In this document: positions 54,124-64,000 of the stretch, one piece after another
How the letters are laid out: the number at the start of each line of letters is the position of its first letter
Numbering within the stretch: the stretch's first letter is position 1
Assembly (NCBI GenBank): GCA_964017185.1
Contig: OZ024882.1
Coordinates: 41,709,431-41,773,430, forward strand
Source of the DNA: Rugalucina vietnamica
Taxonomy: Eukaryota; Mollusca; Bivalvia; Lucinida; Lucinidae
Reading direction: 5' to 3'
Length of the DNA: 64,000 bases
Notes under the pieces: generated by a model
Told to the model about the DNA's origin: nothing
The model's input: the letters and a program-made list of their open reading frames with translations, nothing else
The model's database searches: none
Made by a program: the position numbers and the translations under genes

Positions 54124-54509
54124 ATAATATAACTGTTCTTGATAGTCTTCTGTTTTATATAAATTAATGGCTGTAATCTTTTCTGTTAGTCTTAAGAGCT
54201 TCATCAAGAGAAATCCTACTGTTTTCAAATGCAGAATCAAAGACTAACTTACATATATGTATGCTACACAGTTAGCATGTAGCTGATAAGAATACTTCTG
54301 TTTTTGATTCTCGAATACAAAGATTCAAGTTTCATTCTAAAAGGAAATTTTTTGGTGTTGATTAGCAGGGTCTTTATCTGCATTTTTGTTTATATGGTGT
54401 GGCTTTTGCCAAATATTTAAATCGGGCTTCAAAGGTACTCGGAAAATAACAAGGTCGAAGAATTGTTGTCAATTAAATTCTTAATCCAAACCTCAGACAC
54501 CAGGCCCTG

Positions 54510-54743
54510 AGGTTATAAAACTTTTTCCTTGCTCAACTCAGCTGAGACTGAAATTTAACTTGCTCATTAATGTTAAAATGCCAACAGTTGTTGGCATTTT
54601 AACATTTATGTGCAGGATAAATTACAGGCTTTGGTGATCTAAACCTTAAATTTCAATTTATTTGGGCTAGTTTGTCATTAATGAGCAGTTTAAATTTTAT
54701 GCTCTGCTGAGTTGAGCATGAAAAAGTTTTACAACCTCGGCCC
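54510..54743. mobile_element. Family C foldback element (C2)
   Basis: CTGAGGTTATAAAACTTTTT to AAAAGTTTTACAACCTCGG, with the inner palindrome TGCCAACAGTTGTTGGCA. GCTTTGGTGATCTAAACCTT is shared with C3. Confidence 0.85.
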
Positions 54744-54813
54744 AGGTGGGAAGGAAAGGACAGCACAAAGCATCACAAAAATATTACAACACACATGGAG
54801 AGCAAGATGATTA

Positions 54814-55212
54814 GGCCATTCCAATTTTATTCTATATCTAGCGTCCGCGGGCGGGTTGGTTTTGAGCCAAAATTAGAAAAAAAAAAAAAAAAATAAAATA
54901 AAAAAAAAAAGATAAAAACAAATTGGAAAAAGTGTATTGTACTATCCGATTTTCTATGTTTGTAAGTTCTGGACAAGACTGATGTATTTTTGTCTAGTCT
55001 GAGGCCATAATAATCAAATGTTTGTTCAAATAAATATCTTTATATTGTTTACCCAGTTATTTGTGTTTCTTTGTACGTTGTTTAATCTTTAATGGTAAAC
55101 AAGAAAACGCTTTGGGTTTTTTTTTTCTAGCTTTGCTTGCTTTTTTCCGGATAGGTAGGTAGGTTTTGCTGTCTGGGGTGGACGCTAAACATAGAAAAAA
55201 AATGGAATGGCC
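54814..55212. mobile_element. Harbinger-like MITE (399 bp, TTA duplication)
   Basis: The ends GGCCATTCCAATTTTATTCT and the inverse AGAAAAAAAATGGAATGGCC lie inside TTA on both sides, with inverted similarity over about 32 bp (to AGCGTCC/GGACGCT). A TTA target duplication with a GGC start fits PIF/Harbinger. No ORF. Confidence 0.62.
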
Positions 55213-55302
55213 TTAGCTCTTTCCAAACAAGGTAGCCATCAGACTAGCATCAACCTAAAGCAAAGGTGACTAGCACATCAGAAAGGCAGAAAACAGAAAA
55301 TG

Positions 55303-55543
55303 AGCTTGTGCGTTAGAAAACCAACAATTTGGGTTCCATCCAGGTCCGACACAAACCAGGCTGTACAGTCACAGAGGATGTTAGAGGCTGGAAATTTTGG
55401 ATTTAATTTAGAAAATAGAGGAATAGTACTATCCGTGTAGCGAAAACAAAGGCTCTGATCAGCTTTGCAGTTACTGCAAAGCTGCTCTGCGCCTTTGTTT
55501 TTGCCTATACAGATTGTTGGTTTTTTCTATGCGGCGGCTAAAA
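55303..55543 (-). mobile_element. Family B element (B11)
   Basis: GAGCTTGTGCGTTAG to ATGCGGCGGCTA with inner GATCAGCTTTGCAGTTACTG hairpin. Confidence 0.88.
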
Positions 55544-55888
55544 TATGAAGATAAATCACAGCAGTACCATCCAGCTAATTATCTGTGAATAGTAGGTTTT
55601 CTCTTGATGTTCTTCATATGTCATATAGGAATTTTAAAATTAATAAAATTTCATTAACCAAGAAATCAAGTTTTTTGTTTATTTTCTTGCATTTAGTATT
55701 ATATTTTGTTTGTTTGAATTGACGCTTTACAGCAATGGTCATGCTGGGACGTTGCCTACATTTTATGGGACTTTTACCCAACATTAGGATGTCATGACAC
55801 TCAAAATATGCTTTATACATATAACCATCCAACTAAGCCAGTCACTGCACAGCTGGTCTGTGTCTTTGTTTTTGTATATGCAGATTAT

Positions 55889-56127
55889 TTGAGCCGCCTT
55901 ATGGGAAAACCAACAATCTGCATAGGCGAAAACAAAGACGCAGATCAGCTTCGCGGTAACTGCGAAGCTGATCAGCGCCTTTGTTTTCGCTACACGGATA
56001 GTACAATCCCTCTACTTCCTAAATACGAAATTTCATGCTTCTAGCTGTCTTCTGTGACTGTGCAGTTCGGTTTGTGTCGGACCTGGTCGGAAACCACATT
56101 GTTGGTTTTTCCACGAGGCGGCTCATT
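55889..56127 (+). mobile_element. Family B element (B12)
   Basis: It is full length, GAGCCGCCTTATGGG to CGAGGCGGCTC, with the perfect inner palindrome GCTTCGCGGTAACTGCGAAGC. A fragment of another copy (55835-55885) is fused to its left. Confidence 0.93.
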
Positions 56128-56260
56128 TGTTTTTCTAGTGCAGCTGCTCAATGATAATAAGGAGCAGTAGGACAGAAAGGCAATAATGCAATCCAACTGA
56201 AAAAAACAAAATCACAAAAAAAAAAAAAATGAAAATTGCACTTGTTTTGAAGGGTCTGAA

Positions 56261-57552
56261 TTAAACACTGTCAGGGTAATTCAAATGATGAACACCCCTT
56301 ATATAATTCACAACAATGGGTACATCCATGGCAACAACAAATGCCACAATTGACCCAATTATCAACATTGCACCAATACCCATGGCTTTAGATGACGTTC
56401 TGCTGTCCGAGGCACTGCTGAGGCGGCGTATATGTTTGCCTGTTGTTGTTTTATCGATGTTCATTTCATGAAAGATCTTAGTTGTATTTTGTTTATGTAC
56501 CATTTTGTCTTTATGGCAGAAGAGATGATAATTTGTGCAGCACAGCTGAGTGCAGTTTGAAGCGGATATGTAAGTATTGTCCGGCAGATTTGAGTTGTGT
56601 GGCCGGGTAACTATATCCTTCTGTGTTGATGTCTCTGCAAAAACATGGATGGCCTCTGTGTCTGTGTTAGCCTTGGGGCTTGTGGAATTACTAGGGGTGG
56701 CGGTAAAAGTTTCTATGGTTTCACTAGCTTGATAGGTTAGCATTTCTGAATAATTTTTATATAATATTGCTTTAGAAACTGAAGTCAAAGGAAAGTTTAC
56801 TGTAGTCTTTCGTTTGGGGCTTGTGGTGTTTCTATAGGTATAGGATTCTTTCATTTCACTAGGCAGGGCTTCTGAAGAATTATATAATGCTGAACTGGAT
56901 GACAAAACTGGTGTAGTCTTAGCTTGAGGGTCTGTTGTGGTTGATATAGCAACAATTGTATAATATTGTGTTTCACTAGGTGGCACTTCCGTAGAGTTGT
57001 ATGGTGTAAAATCTGAACTTGCTGTGGTCATAGCATTGATGTCCGTTGCGGTGTTTCTGGGGGTAGTGGTATCAGATTCTGTGGTTTCACTAGATGGCGC
57101 CCCTGAATAATTGTATAATGCTGTAGAATCTGAATTTGAAGAAAACTTTGATGTAGTATTAGCATTGTGACTTGTGATATTTCTAGGTGTATGATTATAA
57201 GACTCTGTAGTTTTACTAGGTACTGTTTCTGAAGAAATGTATGATGCTGTAGGAACTGAATTTGATGAAACCTTTCTGGTAGTAATAATCTTGGAGTCTG
57301 TGGTGTTCGTAAGGGTAGTGGTGTCAGATTTTGTGGTTTCACTAGATAGCACTCCTGAAGAATTGTATAATACTGCAGAATCTGAACTTGAAGAGAACTT
57401 TGATGTAGCCTTTTTGTTTGGGATTGTGGATTCACTAGGCAGTACCTCTGAGGAGCTGTCTGATGCTTTAGAATCTGGGCTTTGAGAATACATTTCTGTG
57501 TCTCCAGATGACTGAAGTGTTGTTGATGGGCCATCAGTGTGATCCACCACAC
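56261..57552 (-). CDS. Mucin-like stalk, transmembrane and tail exon
   Basis: The exon opens after gttttag in phase 1 and runs 430 codons to TAA. Six or seven loose repeats share L-Y-N-S-S, S-S-E-T-T-x-S and T-P-R-N-T. Ser and Thr dominate and N-x-S/T sites are frequent. A Cys cluster (C-T-Q-L-C-C) lies about 100 residues before the end. The hydrophobic helix A-M-L-I-I-G-S-I-V-A-F-V-V-A-M is preceded by H-I-R-R. The C-terminus P-D-S-V could fit a class III PDZ ligand, which is speculation. A single exon encoding the whole stalk is typical of tandem-grown mucin domains. Confidence 0.82.
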
Positions 57553-60500
57553 CTAAAACACAGTGCTAAAAGATTATTTTCTGGATCTCTTTGAACATCT
57601 TGATACGTGCTTTCACAGAGTGGTAGCTTTATACGCTGCATCATGCGAACCGACTTTTTTAACAATGAGAAAACAAAGATATGGATCATAACAGAACAGG
57701 TGATCATCACCTTTGTTTTTGTTTTACATTCATCCTCTGCTTAAAGGAGTGTTGACTATATGGCCTGTATATGCCTATACTTTAGCGGCCCAGAACACTG
57801 ATATTAAGCTCCAGATGCTGATCCTTTAAACTGAGGACAATAGTTCCATGTCTTATGAAGAGATATGTGTTAAGATATTTACAAATCCTGTCATCATTTG
57901 GTAGAAATTTAGGTTTCCGTGGGGTTGGGGTCAAAATTTCATGACTACAAAAAGGTAGAAATTTTGTTTTTTTCTTGCATGGTGACGATTGTTGTTACTA
58001 ATGTTTGTATTTTAGAGCATTCATTCGACAGAAACATGCATGAATCATGTAAAATGTGCAGAAAATCTTTAAATATTTGCAGTATGAAACATTGTTTAGA
58101 AAACTTTTAGGAGGTACCTGTATAGCATTTCTGCATATTGAATATTAGAATACCATATATATTCTATAAATAAAAATTGCAAAAAGTGCCGTTTCCAATC
58201 TGGATTCAGTAAAAACTCTTTAAGAAGTCAAAACTCTATGTGGCATGAGAAGCATGTTATTGCAACAAATTTGTTTGACATTAACATGTACAATTGAATT
58301 ATTGTGGCCAAATATGTATGATAAATTCTACCTATTTGGTCATGTCCAATGTAGCATAACAGACATTTACACCAGCTATACTACTAACACGGCTACCTAT
58401 CTCCATAGTTCAACAACATGAAATGCATCTTCAAAAGATCAAGTATCGAATGCAACGAAACTAGATTAATTGGACTGCACTTAACATATGCTAGCCAAAC
58501 CCATTCATGATGTATTGAGCAAAAACCATAAACTAGTAAAATCAGATCTGAAAACCTGTGCTCAAAGTATGGAAATAATAAGACAGAGATACAAATACTA
58601 TAGATTAGAGGCCGTGTAAAAAACAAGGGAATGTTTGTACAGTGTGTCTCCAAAATTTTGTACCATAAAATGATGCACACTATTAATGCCCGTGCCCAAC
58701 TGATGAAAGTTGATTCTGCAGCATCCGGTTTCAAGTAAATAACATTTCCAATAGTGCAAATTATGACCATGTTATACTATTTCATTTTCCATTACTTATA
58801 ATATGTTAGCTTTGCCTGAATAAGTGGCTATAACTGTTTATAATATTTGGGCTCTGGTTTTTGGGCTCTACAGTATCGTTCCCCCCAAAGAACCAACATG
58901 CCACTTTCATATGTTGTGTAATACATGGCAACACATATGCATGCAAAAGCTTTTGTTGGTTCTCGGGGGGGAACAATACTCTATAAAAAATTTTCCTAAT
59001 TACTATATATTTCATACAAAAAATGATTGTTCTAGCCAAAAATCCCGATCCTGTGGCACGAAACATGGAAAACAAATTCTGTTATACAGTAGTGCATTAT
59101 TCAGGGAAGTTAACATGTGCATAAGAAGACAGATTACCAGCTTTTTGTTTTTCCAAAAACCATAGGCATTTTTAAATAGAAATGGTCAATGCTTCTTAGA
59201 AACTTCAATAATTCTAGATTTTTCTGTGAGTGTACAGACCAGTTTGTGTAGAACCTTTTTGGAAAGTCTGGTGACCAATTTGTGAAAAATACCTGAATTC
59301 ATAAAGGTTGGCCATCTTCATAATATGACTGATAAGCGGACAGTTTGTTTACATGTGACGGATACATTAGACATGCTTTTAACACGTAACCTATAAGACA
59401 AGGTTTTGTAGCTGATAAGACTAGATTTTACATGTTATCGATAAGACAAGACTGGCATTTTGCACATAACTTATAAGATAGGTTTGCATGAAACTAATAA
59501 GAAAGGCTTTTGCATGTAACTGATAAGACAACTTTTTTACATGTAACTGATGAGGCAGACTTTTACATGTAACTGATAAGACAGACCTTTCATATGTAAC
59601 TCATAAGACAGACTTTTACATGTTATTGATAAGACAAACGTTTTACATGTAATTGGTGATAAGACAGACGTTTACATGTAATTGGTGATAAGACAAACGT
59701 TTTACATGTAATTGGTGATAAGACAGACGTTTTACATGTAATTGGTGATAAGACAGACGTTTTACATGTAATTGGTGATAAGACAGACGTTTTACATGTA
59801 ATTGGTGATAAGACAGACGTTTTACATGTAATTGGTGATAAGACAGACGTTTTACATGTAATTGGTGATAAGACAGACGTTTTACATGTAATTGGTGATA
59901 AGACAGACGTTTTACATGTAATTGGTGATAAGACAGACGTTTACATGTAACTGATAAGACAAGACTTATACATGCAATTGATAAGACAAGACTTATACAT
60001 ACATGTACATGTAATTGATATAAGACATACTTTTTACATGTAACTGATATGCAATTTCTTACATATAACTGATAAGACATTTTTAACATTTAACTGATAA
60101 GACAGACTTTTTACATGATACTGACAGACTACTAATTTAGTGTTCTTGTTTACATGTGCCTGATAGGACTAGCTTTCTCACATGTACATGTATTATTTGC
60201 AAATGCTTATTACATATACCTGTTTTATTTGGTCGTGTTTGGCAGATATAGCCCAGCTTTATGCTGCAGTTAGCAGCAGTGAAATCACATCTAGAAGAAT
60301 TACGCTCTGTGGACAGATAGGTGCATGTCTGTTTCACCATAAAGGCTTCTGAAAATCAAAATAATTTGAAATTAAATCATCTCATGCACTTGCATAACTA
60401 CATGATCAGTCACTGTGATGTTTTTATTGATCTAATATGATACATGTAAATGCCATGATAAGGATTTTGTGCAATCGAAACAAAAGCCGCAATATTGGGA

Positions 60501-61012
60501 AGTTAATCAACAAACAAAATGCAAGGATTGACCAGGCAGTGAGAACTGTTTAGGCTGCTGAATGCCTCCTTCCAGAGCGGCTGCTAAACGACTCCGTGTC
60601 TGTAAAACAGTTTAAGCCCCATAATAATTTTATATTACCGACCGTCCCATGATTCAGTTGTCAATTACTAGCACTATTTAGCGACTCAGATACGTGTAAG
60701 TCATAAGTGCTGGCATAATGCTGCCCTTGGAAAGCTGGTTCTTACAAAACCAAGAAATAAAATTAACATAACCTGTTGACTAGAACATATTTTAACAAAG
60801 ACAGAAGTAATATTTACCAGTGTCGTTAACCCAAAATTGACCGTAGGACGGCAGATCTACAGTTGTGATCAGACTGTTTAAGTTGCTATCATCTTCACCG
60901 CTGAACTCTGCCAGCCAGCCACCATCCTTGAAACATAGGCGCCATGCTTCTTCGTATGTAACGTTATCATCGTGGACTTTGTACGTTACATGTGAGTTGG
61001 TATGTGCAGTTT
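56261..61012 (-). CDS. C-type-lectin-like/mucin-stalk membrane protein gene (5' end not found)
   Basis: Exons in transcript order: 61012-60818, 60348-60220, 57552-56261; all junctions are phase 1. The encoded part is at least 537 residues: a C-type-lectin-like domain of about 107 residues, a Ser/Thr-rich stalk with degenerate repeats of about 40-45 residues, a Cys cluster, one transmembrane helix and a 12-residue tail. This layout suggests a type I cell-surface receptor or adhesion molecule with an O-glycosylated stalk. A signal-peptide exon is expected upstream (above 61012) but could not be recognised. The lectin domain lacks an obvious W-N-D or E-P-N/Q-P-D calcium site, so sugar binding is uncertain. 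No orthologue is named. Confidence 0.78.
58872..58980. mobile_element. Small inverted-repeat element (109 bp)
   Basis: AGTATCGTTCCCCCCAAAGA with ACCAACA is inverted at TGTTGGTTCTCGGGGGGGAA with CAATACT. Arms are about 27 bp and the loop about 55 bp. No target duplication is clear. Confidence 0.6.
59395..60120 (+). repeat. Minisatellite, 30-bp unit, with diverged flanks
   Basis: At 59640-59945 about ten near-identical units TTTTACATGTAATTGGTGAT + AAGACAGACG stand in tandem. Looser units with ACATGTAACTGATAAGAC extend on both sides. The identical 60-base blocks at 59761-59940 show very recent expansion. It is intronic in the lectin/mucin gene. Confidence 0.93.
60220..60348 (-). CDS. C-type-lectin-like domain, C-terminal exon
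   Basis: This is a phase 1-1, 129-base exon with acceptor ttttcag and donor gtatat. It encodes V-K-Q-T-C-T-Y-L-S-T-E-R and C-D-F-T-A-A-N-C-S-I-K-L-G-Y-I-C-Q, with the spaced cysteines and G-Y-I-C end typical of CTLDs. It joins both neighbours in frame. Confidence 0.75.
60349..60817. other. Intron of the lectin/mucin gene, nothing recognised
   Basis: No repeat or coding feature is supported. Confidence 0.4.
60818..61012 (-). CDS. C-type-lectin-like domain, N-terminal exon
   Basis: This is a phase 1-1, 195-base exon with donor gtaaat and weak acceptor cttaaag. It encodes V-T-Y-K-V-H-D-D-N-V-T-Y-E-E-A-W-R-L-C and G-G-W-L-A-E-F, then Y-G-Q-F-W-V-N-D. The E-A-x-x-x-C and G-G-x-L-A elements are the classic start of a CTLD. 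The frame stays open beyond the proposed acceptor without any in-frame ATG, so I place the exon start at 61012. Confidence 0.72.
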
Positions 61013-61146
61013 CTTTAAGATTCAGAACAAAAAGCATTACATGTACATGTATAAGGGGTGATATGTTACAATCAACATTTTCATACGACGTTGAACAACA
61101 AATCAGATGTAAGCTAAATGTGAGATAAAAGATAAATAAATGCACT

Positions 61147-61480
61147 GTAGATCAGCGCTTCTGGTTTCGTCTTATAATGATACCATTCGTCTATACAAGT
61201 AAATGATAGCCTGGCTTCAGGCTTTGAGTTTTAGCGAAGGTGGATTCATTCACCAAACATGTCCATGCAATGAATACCCCCTATACCCTATACGATACTT
61301 TTATAGAGCGAAAATGGGGTTAACAGGGGTATAATCATTTTTCTTTAGTATTTATGTTCCAAAGCATAGATTGTTGGTATTCAGTTCTAACATGTAGCCA
61401 TTATCTATGTCTCGAGCAAAACTATTAAAAATATTTTTCCAAGCTTTCACAGATGAAACAATCAGGCATGTTTTCGTAGT
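61147..61480. mobile_element. Family B scrap (61147-61190) and decayed family A element (A18)
   Basis: GATCAGCGCTTCTGGTTTCG is a family B core piece. From about 61254, ACATGTCCATGCAATGAATA to CAGGCATGTTTTCGTAGTG is a family A copy whose central hairpin has been lost. Confidence 0.7.
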
Positions 61481-61877
61481 GCTGAGTCACTTAATTACTT
61501 CATTATTTACCATTTTATTCATATTTTATGTGAAGATTTCTTTAAAATACATTATACCTTGAAAAATAGTCCAAATCAAAATGTTAATCAAAACATCGTT
61601 TCCCATTTTCTGTAGCTTCATATGAATTCTTCCTTTCTCCACTCGTGTTTTCTTCATGATTCCTTATGGCTGAAAACTCATATTGACAGAACATTCGAGT
61701 CTTGAAATTCTCTGTAATTTGGAGATGTTAATAAATAAAATTCCTTTGTAATTATTGATAATTTTGCTTGCTCTTGATGAAGTATTGGATAGCCTCTCAG
61801 ATTATTCATCAGGAAAATTACTTTAAGTCACTGTGTGCGTAATATCCATAATCTTCGATTATTTTTCTGTCTTCGAC
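61481..61877. other. AT-rich stretch, nothing recognised
   Basis: The signal-peptide exon of the lectin/mucin gene was searched for on the minus strand here without success. Confidence 0.35.
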
Positions 61878-62145
61878 AGGCCCCATGGCCGAGTGGTTTT
61901 GAGCGCTGATATTTCACTACCGCGTTTAATCCTTCATTGGATCATCTCTGTGCTGTGTCTGGTGTGGGTTCGAGCCCCACAATGGGCACATGTGAGACAA
62001 GCCACGTTCTTCTTGCGGATGTGCCAGGTGGTTTTTCTCCGGGTCTTCCCGTTTTCGCACCACCTACTGAATACTGATTGGCCAGTCTCATATGAGCTGA
62101 AATAATTTTGAAAGGGACGTATAACTCAATAAAATCAGCCTTCAA
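61878..62145 (+). mobile_element. tRNA-derived SINE, full length
   Basis: The head has A box TGGCCGAGTGGTTTTGAGCG and B box GTGGGTTCGAGCCCCAC, like a Ser/Leu-type tRNA. The body carries ACATGTGAGACAAGCC, GATGTGCCAGGTGG and AAAGGGACGTATAACTC. The tail is AATAAAATCAG. A truncated antisense copy lies at 7992-8112. Confidence 0.8.
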
Positions 62146-62515
62146 AAGCTACATTTAACAGACAATTACAGTCATGGATGTGTGTGCGTGCGTGTTGTGT
62201 ATATGTGCAGTCACTTTTGTCTGTAACAGTGAAGATTCGGCTTGAAATGAACATAAGAGGCACATCATTGTTAGCCTAATAATGTTAGGCATCCCCTTGT
62301 TATCAGTTTGTCACTGAACCGCGGTTTCAAGCCTCACACAAAGACTTTAAAAGCCTTGGATCGAACAAGGCGAATACACCCACCACATCACTAGGGGACG
62401 CTTTTAGAAACCGGAAGTTGTTAGCAATCCACTTCAGTATTACTTGTTTAGAACAGAAACTGTTCCTGAAACGGATCGAAGGTCGAATGAGTCAATAGTG
62501 AAAAACGTAGACATA
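62146..62515. other. Stretch with nothing recognised
   Basis: Only a short TGTG-rich run near 62178-62210 is notable. Confidence 0.35.
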
Positions 62516-62793
62516 ACGAAAACATGCCCATGCAATATACAGAAAAAAAAAATCGTTGTAAAAGATCTAAGATTTCATTAGAATTTTTTAAATAGTTTTC
62601 TTATTTTTGCTCAAAACATAGATTGTGGGTACACGTTAGAACCGCCTCGACGATGCGGTTCTAATGAGTACCCACTATCATTGTTTTGGAACAAAAATAC
62701 AAGACATAGGTATACCCCGGCATATCCCAGTTTTTTCTATATGAAAGTGGGGTTTAAGGGGGCATATATTGCACGGACATGTTTTCCTTATGA
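62516..62793. mobile_element. Family A foldback element (A19)
   Basis: It is full length, from ATAACGAAAACATGCCCATG to GGACATGTTTTCCTTATG, with centre GAACCGCCTCGACGATGCGG. Confidence 0.92.
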
Positions 62794-63186
62794 TGTTTCA
62801 TCCGTTGTATTTCGAGAGCATGGACATTTGGCACTCCATTATGGTAGATAAACTGTTTCATGTACAACCTGATTAGGTGTAGAGGCTCGTCCAATCTTTA
62901 GTCCGTCCGAGGTCATTTCGCATTCCCATACCGAGCACATAATTTGTGTTGGGAAAGTGAATGATACTACATAATTCCCTAATTGGTAGGCACTTAATTG
63001 TTAAGATAAAATGTAAGTTGATAAAATGTAAGTTGACGCTATAAGTTCAATCCACTTCTTCAAGATCAGTATACTGCACGAAATAAGTTACGGTGACTAA
63101 TGTGTAAGGCCCAACAGTAAAAACATACACAAATAACAGGCGTAAAAATGAAACTTGCTTAATACATTTATGAGTATATAAAATGA

Positions 63187-63419
63187 ACCGCCTCGTGGGA
63201 AAACCAACAATCTGCATAGGCGAAAACAAAGACGCAGATCAGCTTCGCGGTAACCGCGAAGCTGATCAGCGCATTTGTTTTCGCTACTCGGATAGTACAA
63301 TTCCTCTTCTACTTAAATCCGAAATTTGAAGCTTCTAGCTCTTTTCTGTGCTTGTACAGGTTGGTTTGTGTCGGACCTGTTCGGAAACCACATTGTTGGT
63401 TTTCCCACGAGGCGGCTCA
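63187..63419 (+). mobile_element. Family B foldback element (B13)
   Basis: It is full length, GAACCGCCTCGTGGG to ACGAGGCGGCTC, with perfect inner palindrome CTTCGCGGTAACCGCGAAG. It is near-identical to B6 and B12, so the family was recently active. Confidence 0.94.
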
Positions 63420-64000
63420 AATGTTCTAGTCAACAATGCTTTAGAGATTATGGGTTTCTATTGCAGCAGATTTTTAGAGTTTGCCGTTACTGCTGCATCG
63501 CAATCTTAAATCACAGCTGGCTCTTCTAATTGCATTCAGTATGGTAAGTATGGCAGTGTATTAACCTTCGAATGACCTTTGGTTAAAAATGAAGCTGCAT
63601 ATTATGAGTTGTGACATTACATGCACAATGAATTGATGATGTTTTCTGTTTTCATTTTAAACGCCTGTCATAATTTATTGCCACATTTAAACTTAGACTA
63701 TTGTTCATACATGTTTAGGATTATAACTTAATTTTAAGGATATTTTACAAAATATTTGCATTGAGCATACTGATTGAGGAACTCATGAAACATTTTCAAC
63801 AAGGCGATTCTCCTCAGTACCATAAAGATATGTGGTTATAGAGAATTGAAAACATTATTCGTAATTTGCATCCAGATAAATTTCGCCGTCCTCTACAATT
63901 TAGTCACGCGCTTATTAAAAACAAAACAACAAAATAAGATTTCGAAAATGGCGGGTTACATTATAGTAGACGTGAAAACCAGGAAAATATTGATTCCATG
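63420..64000. other. Right edge, nothing recognised
   Basis: No gene-like feature is supported. Confidence 0.35.

Larger units (their letters stand above)
57553..60219. other. Intron of the lectin/mucin gene
   Basis: It contains a possible diverged family B relic (57640-57730), a small inverted-repeat element (58872-58980), a second family B scrap (59215-59280) and the 30-bp minisatellite. ORFs here are hydrophobic or repetitive and unsupported. Confidence 0.5.

Noticed and set aside
57028..57552. 174-residue ORF in the mucin exon region
   Set aside because: Out-of-frame shadow of the Ser/Thr-rich exon, which joins neighbouring exons in phase and ends with a transmembrane segment.
58393..58770. 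Hydrophobic 125-residue minus-strand ORF
   Set aside because: Lies in an intron, lacks motifs and splice context, and is typical of AT-rich chance ORFs.
59643..60089. 148-residue ORF of H-Q-L-H-V-K-R-L-S-Y repeats
   Set aside because: Translation of the 30-bp minisatellite; a unit divisible by three keeps the frame open by itself.
59395..60120. CRISPR-like repeat array
   Set aside because: Units are contiguous without unique spacers and the genome is eukaryotic.
61013..61145. Signal-peptide-like upstream extension of the lectin exon
   Set aside because: The hydrophobic stretch begins at GTG with no ATG in frame and runs into simple repeat-like sequence. A splice acceptor at 61013 with matching phase is simpler.

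Overview
The window is eukaryotic nuclear DNA from an intron-rich, repeat-dense invertebrate. Its domain repertoire (CARD-caspase, TSP1/EGF secreted protein, C-type-lectin/mucin membrane protein) and its mix of short foldback elements, central-tandem-repeat rolling-circle-like elements and tRNA-derived SINEs suggest a bivalve mollusc. That assignment is inference, since no species marker was recognised. There are no bacterial operons, CRISPR arrays or rRNA genes.

Three host genes can be built from in-frame exons with matching splice phases. (1) Minus strand, 18072 down to 7408: a secreted modular protein with signal peptide, an unrecognised region over two exons, one thrombospondin type 1 repeat and five intact calcium-binding EGF domains. 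The last exon ends in phase 1, so the gene continues toward or beyond position 1. (2) Plus strand, 29995-49308: ten exons totalling 1530 bases with no frame break encode a 509-residue CARD-caspase. The catalytic His is Tyr and the substrate-pocket SWR and GSW motifs are gone, so it looks like a pseudocaspase. (3) Minus strand, 61012 down to 56261: a C-type-lectin-like domain, a long Ser/Thr-rich repeat stalk, one transmembrane helix and a short tail. Its signal-peptide exon was not found.

Most of the rest is transposable-element sequence. Family A (about 275 bp, palindromic, about 19 copies), family B (about 235 bp, about 13 copies) and family C (about 235-250 bp, 3 copies) are short foldback elements. 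Larger elements include a 5.1-kb foldback inserted into a family B copy (2196-7285), a 1.75-kb element with CACAGTG ends and a 5-bp target duplication (10320-12070), a 3.6-kb element with a 6-bp duplication (20004-23623), and a 3.3-kb element with inverted arms near 770 bp (26690-29979). Helentron-like elements with a terminal hairpin and central tandem repeats lie at about 20.7-23.1, 35.9-36.7, 38.2-39.3, 39.8-40.6, 41.5-43.2, 43.8-45.5 and 51.9-53.9 kb, several nested in other elements. A 5'-truncated LINE reverse transcriptase lies at 24.1-26.2 kb.

The most striking global pattern is that element termini repeatedly stop within about 3-25 bp of splice sites, in both the caspase and the EGF gene. 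Both genes also carry local decayed exon duplications: EGF half-exons, part of EGF-gene exon 3, the caspase linker exon, and the caspase p10 exon repeated with a CT microsatellite.
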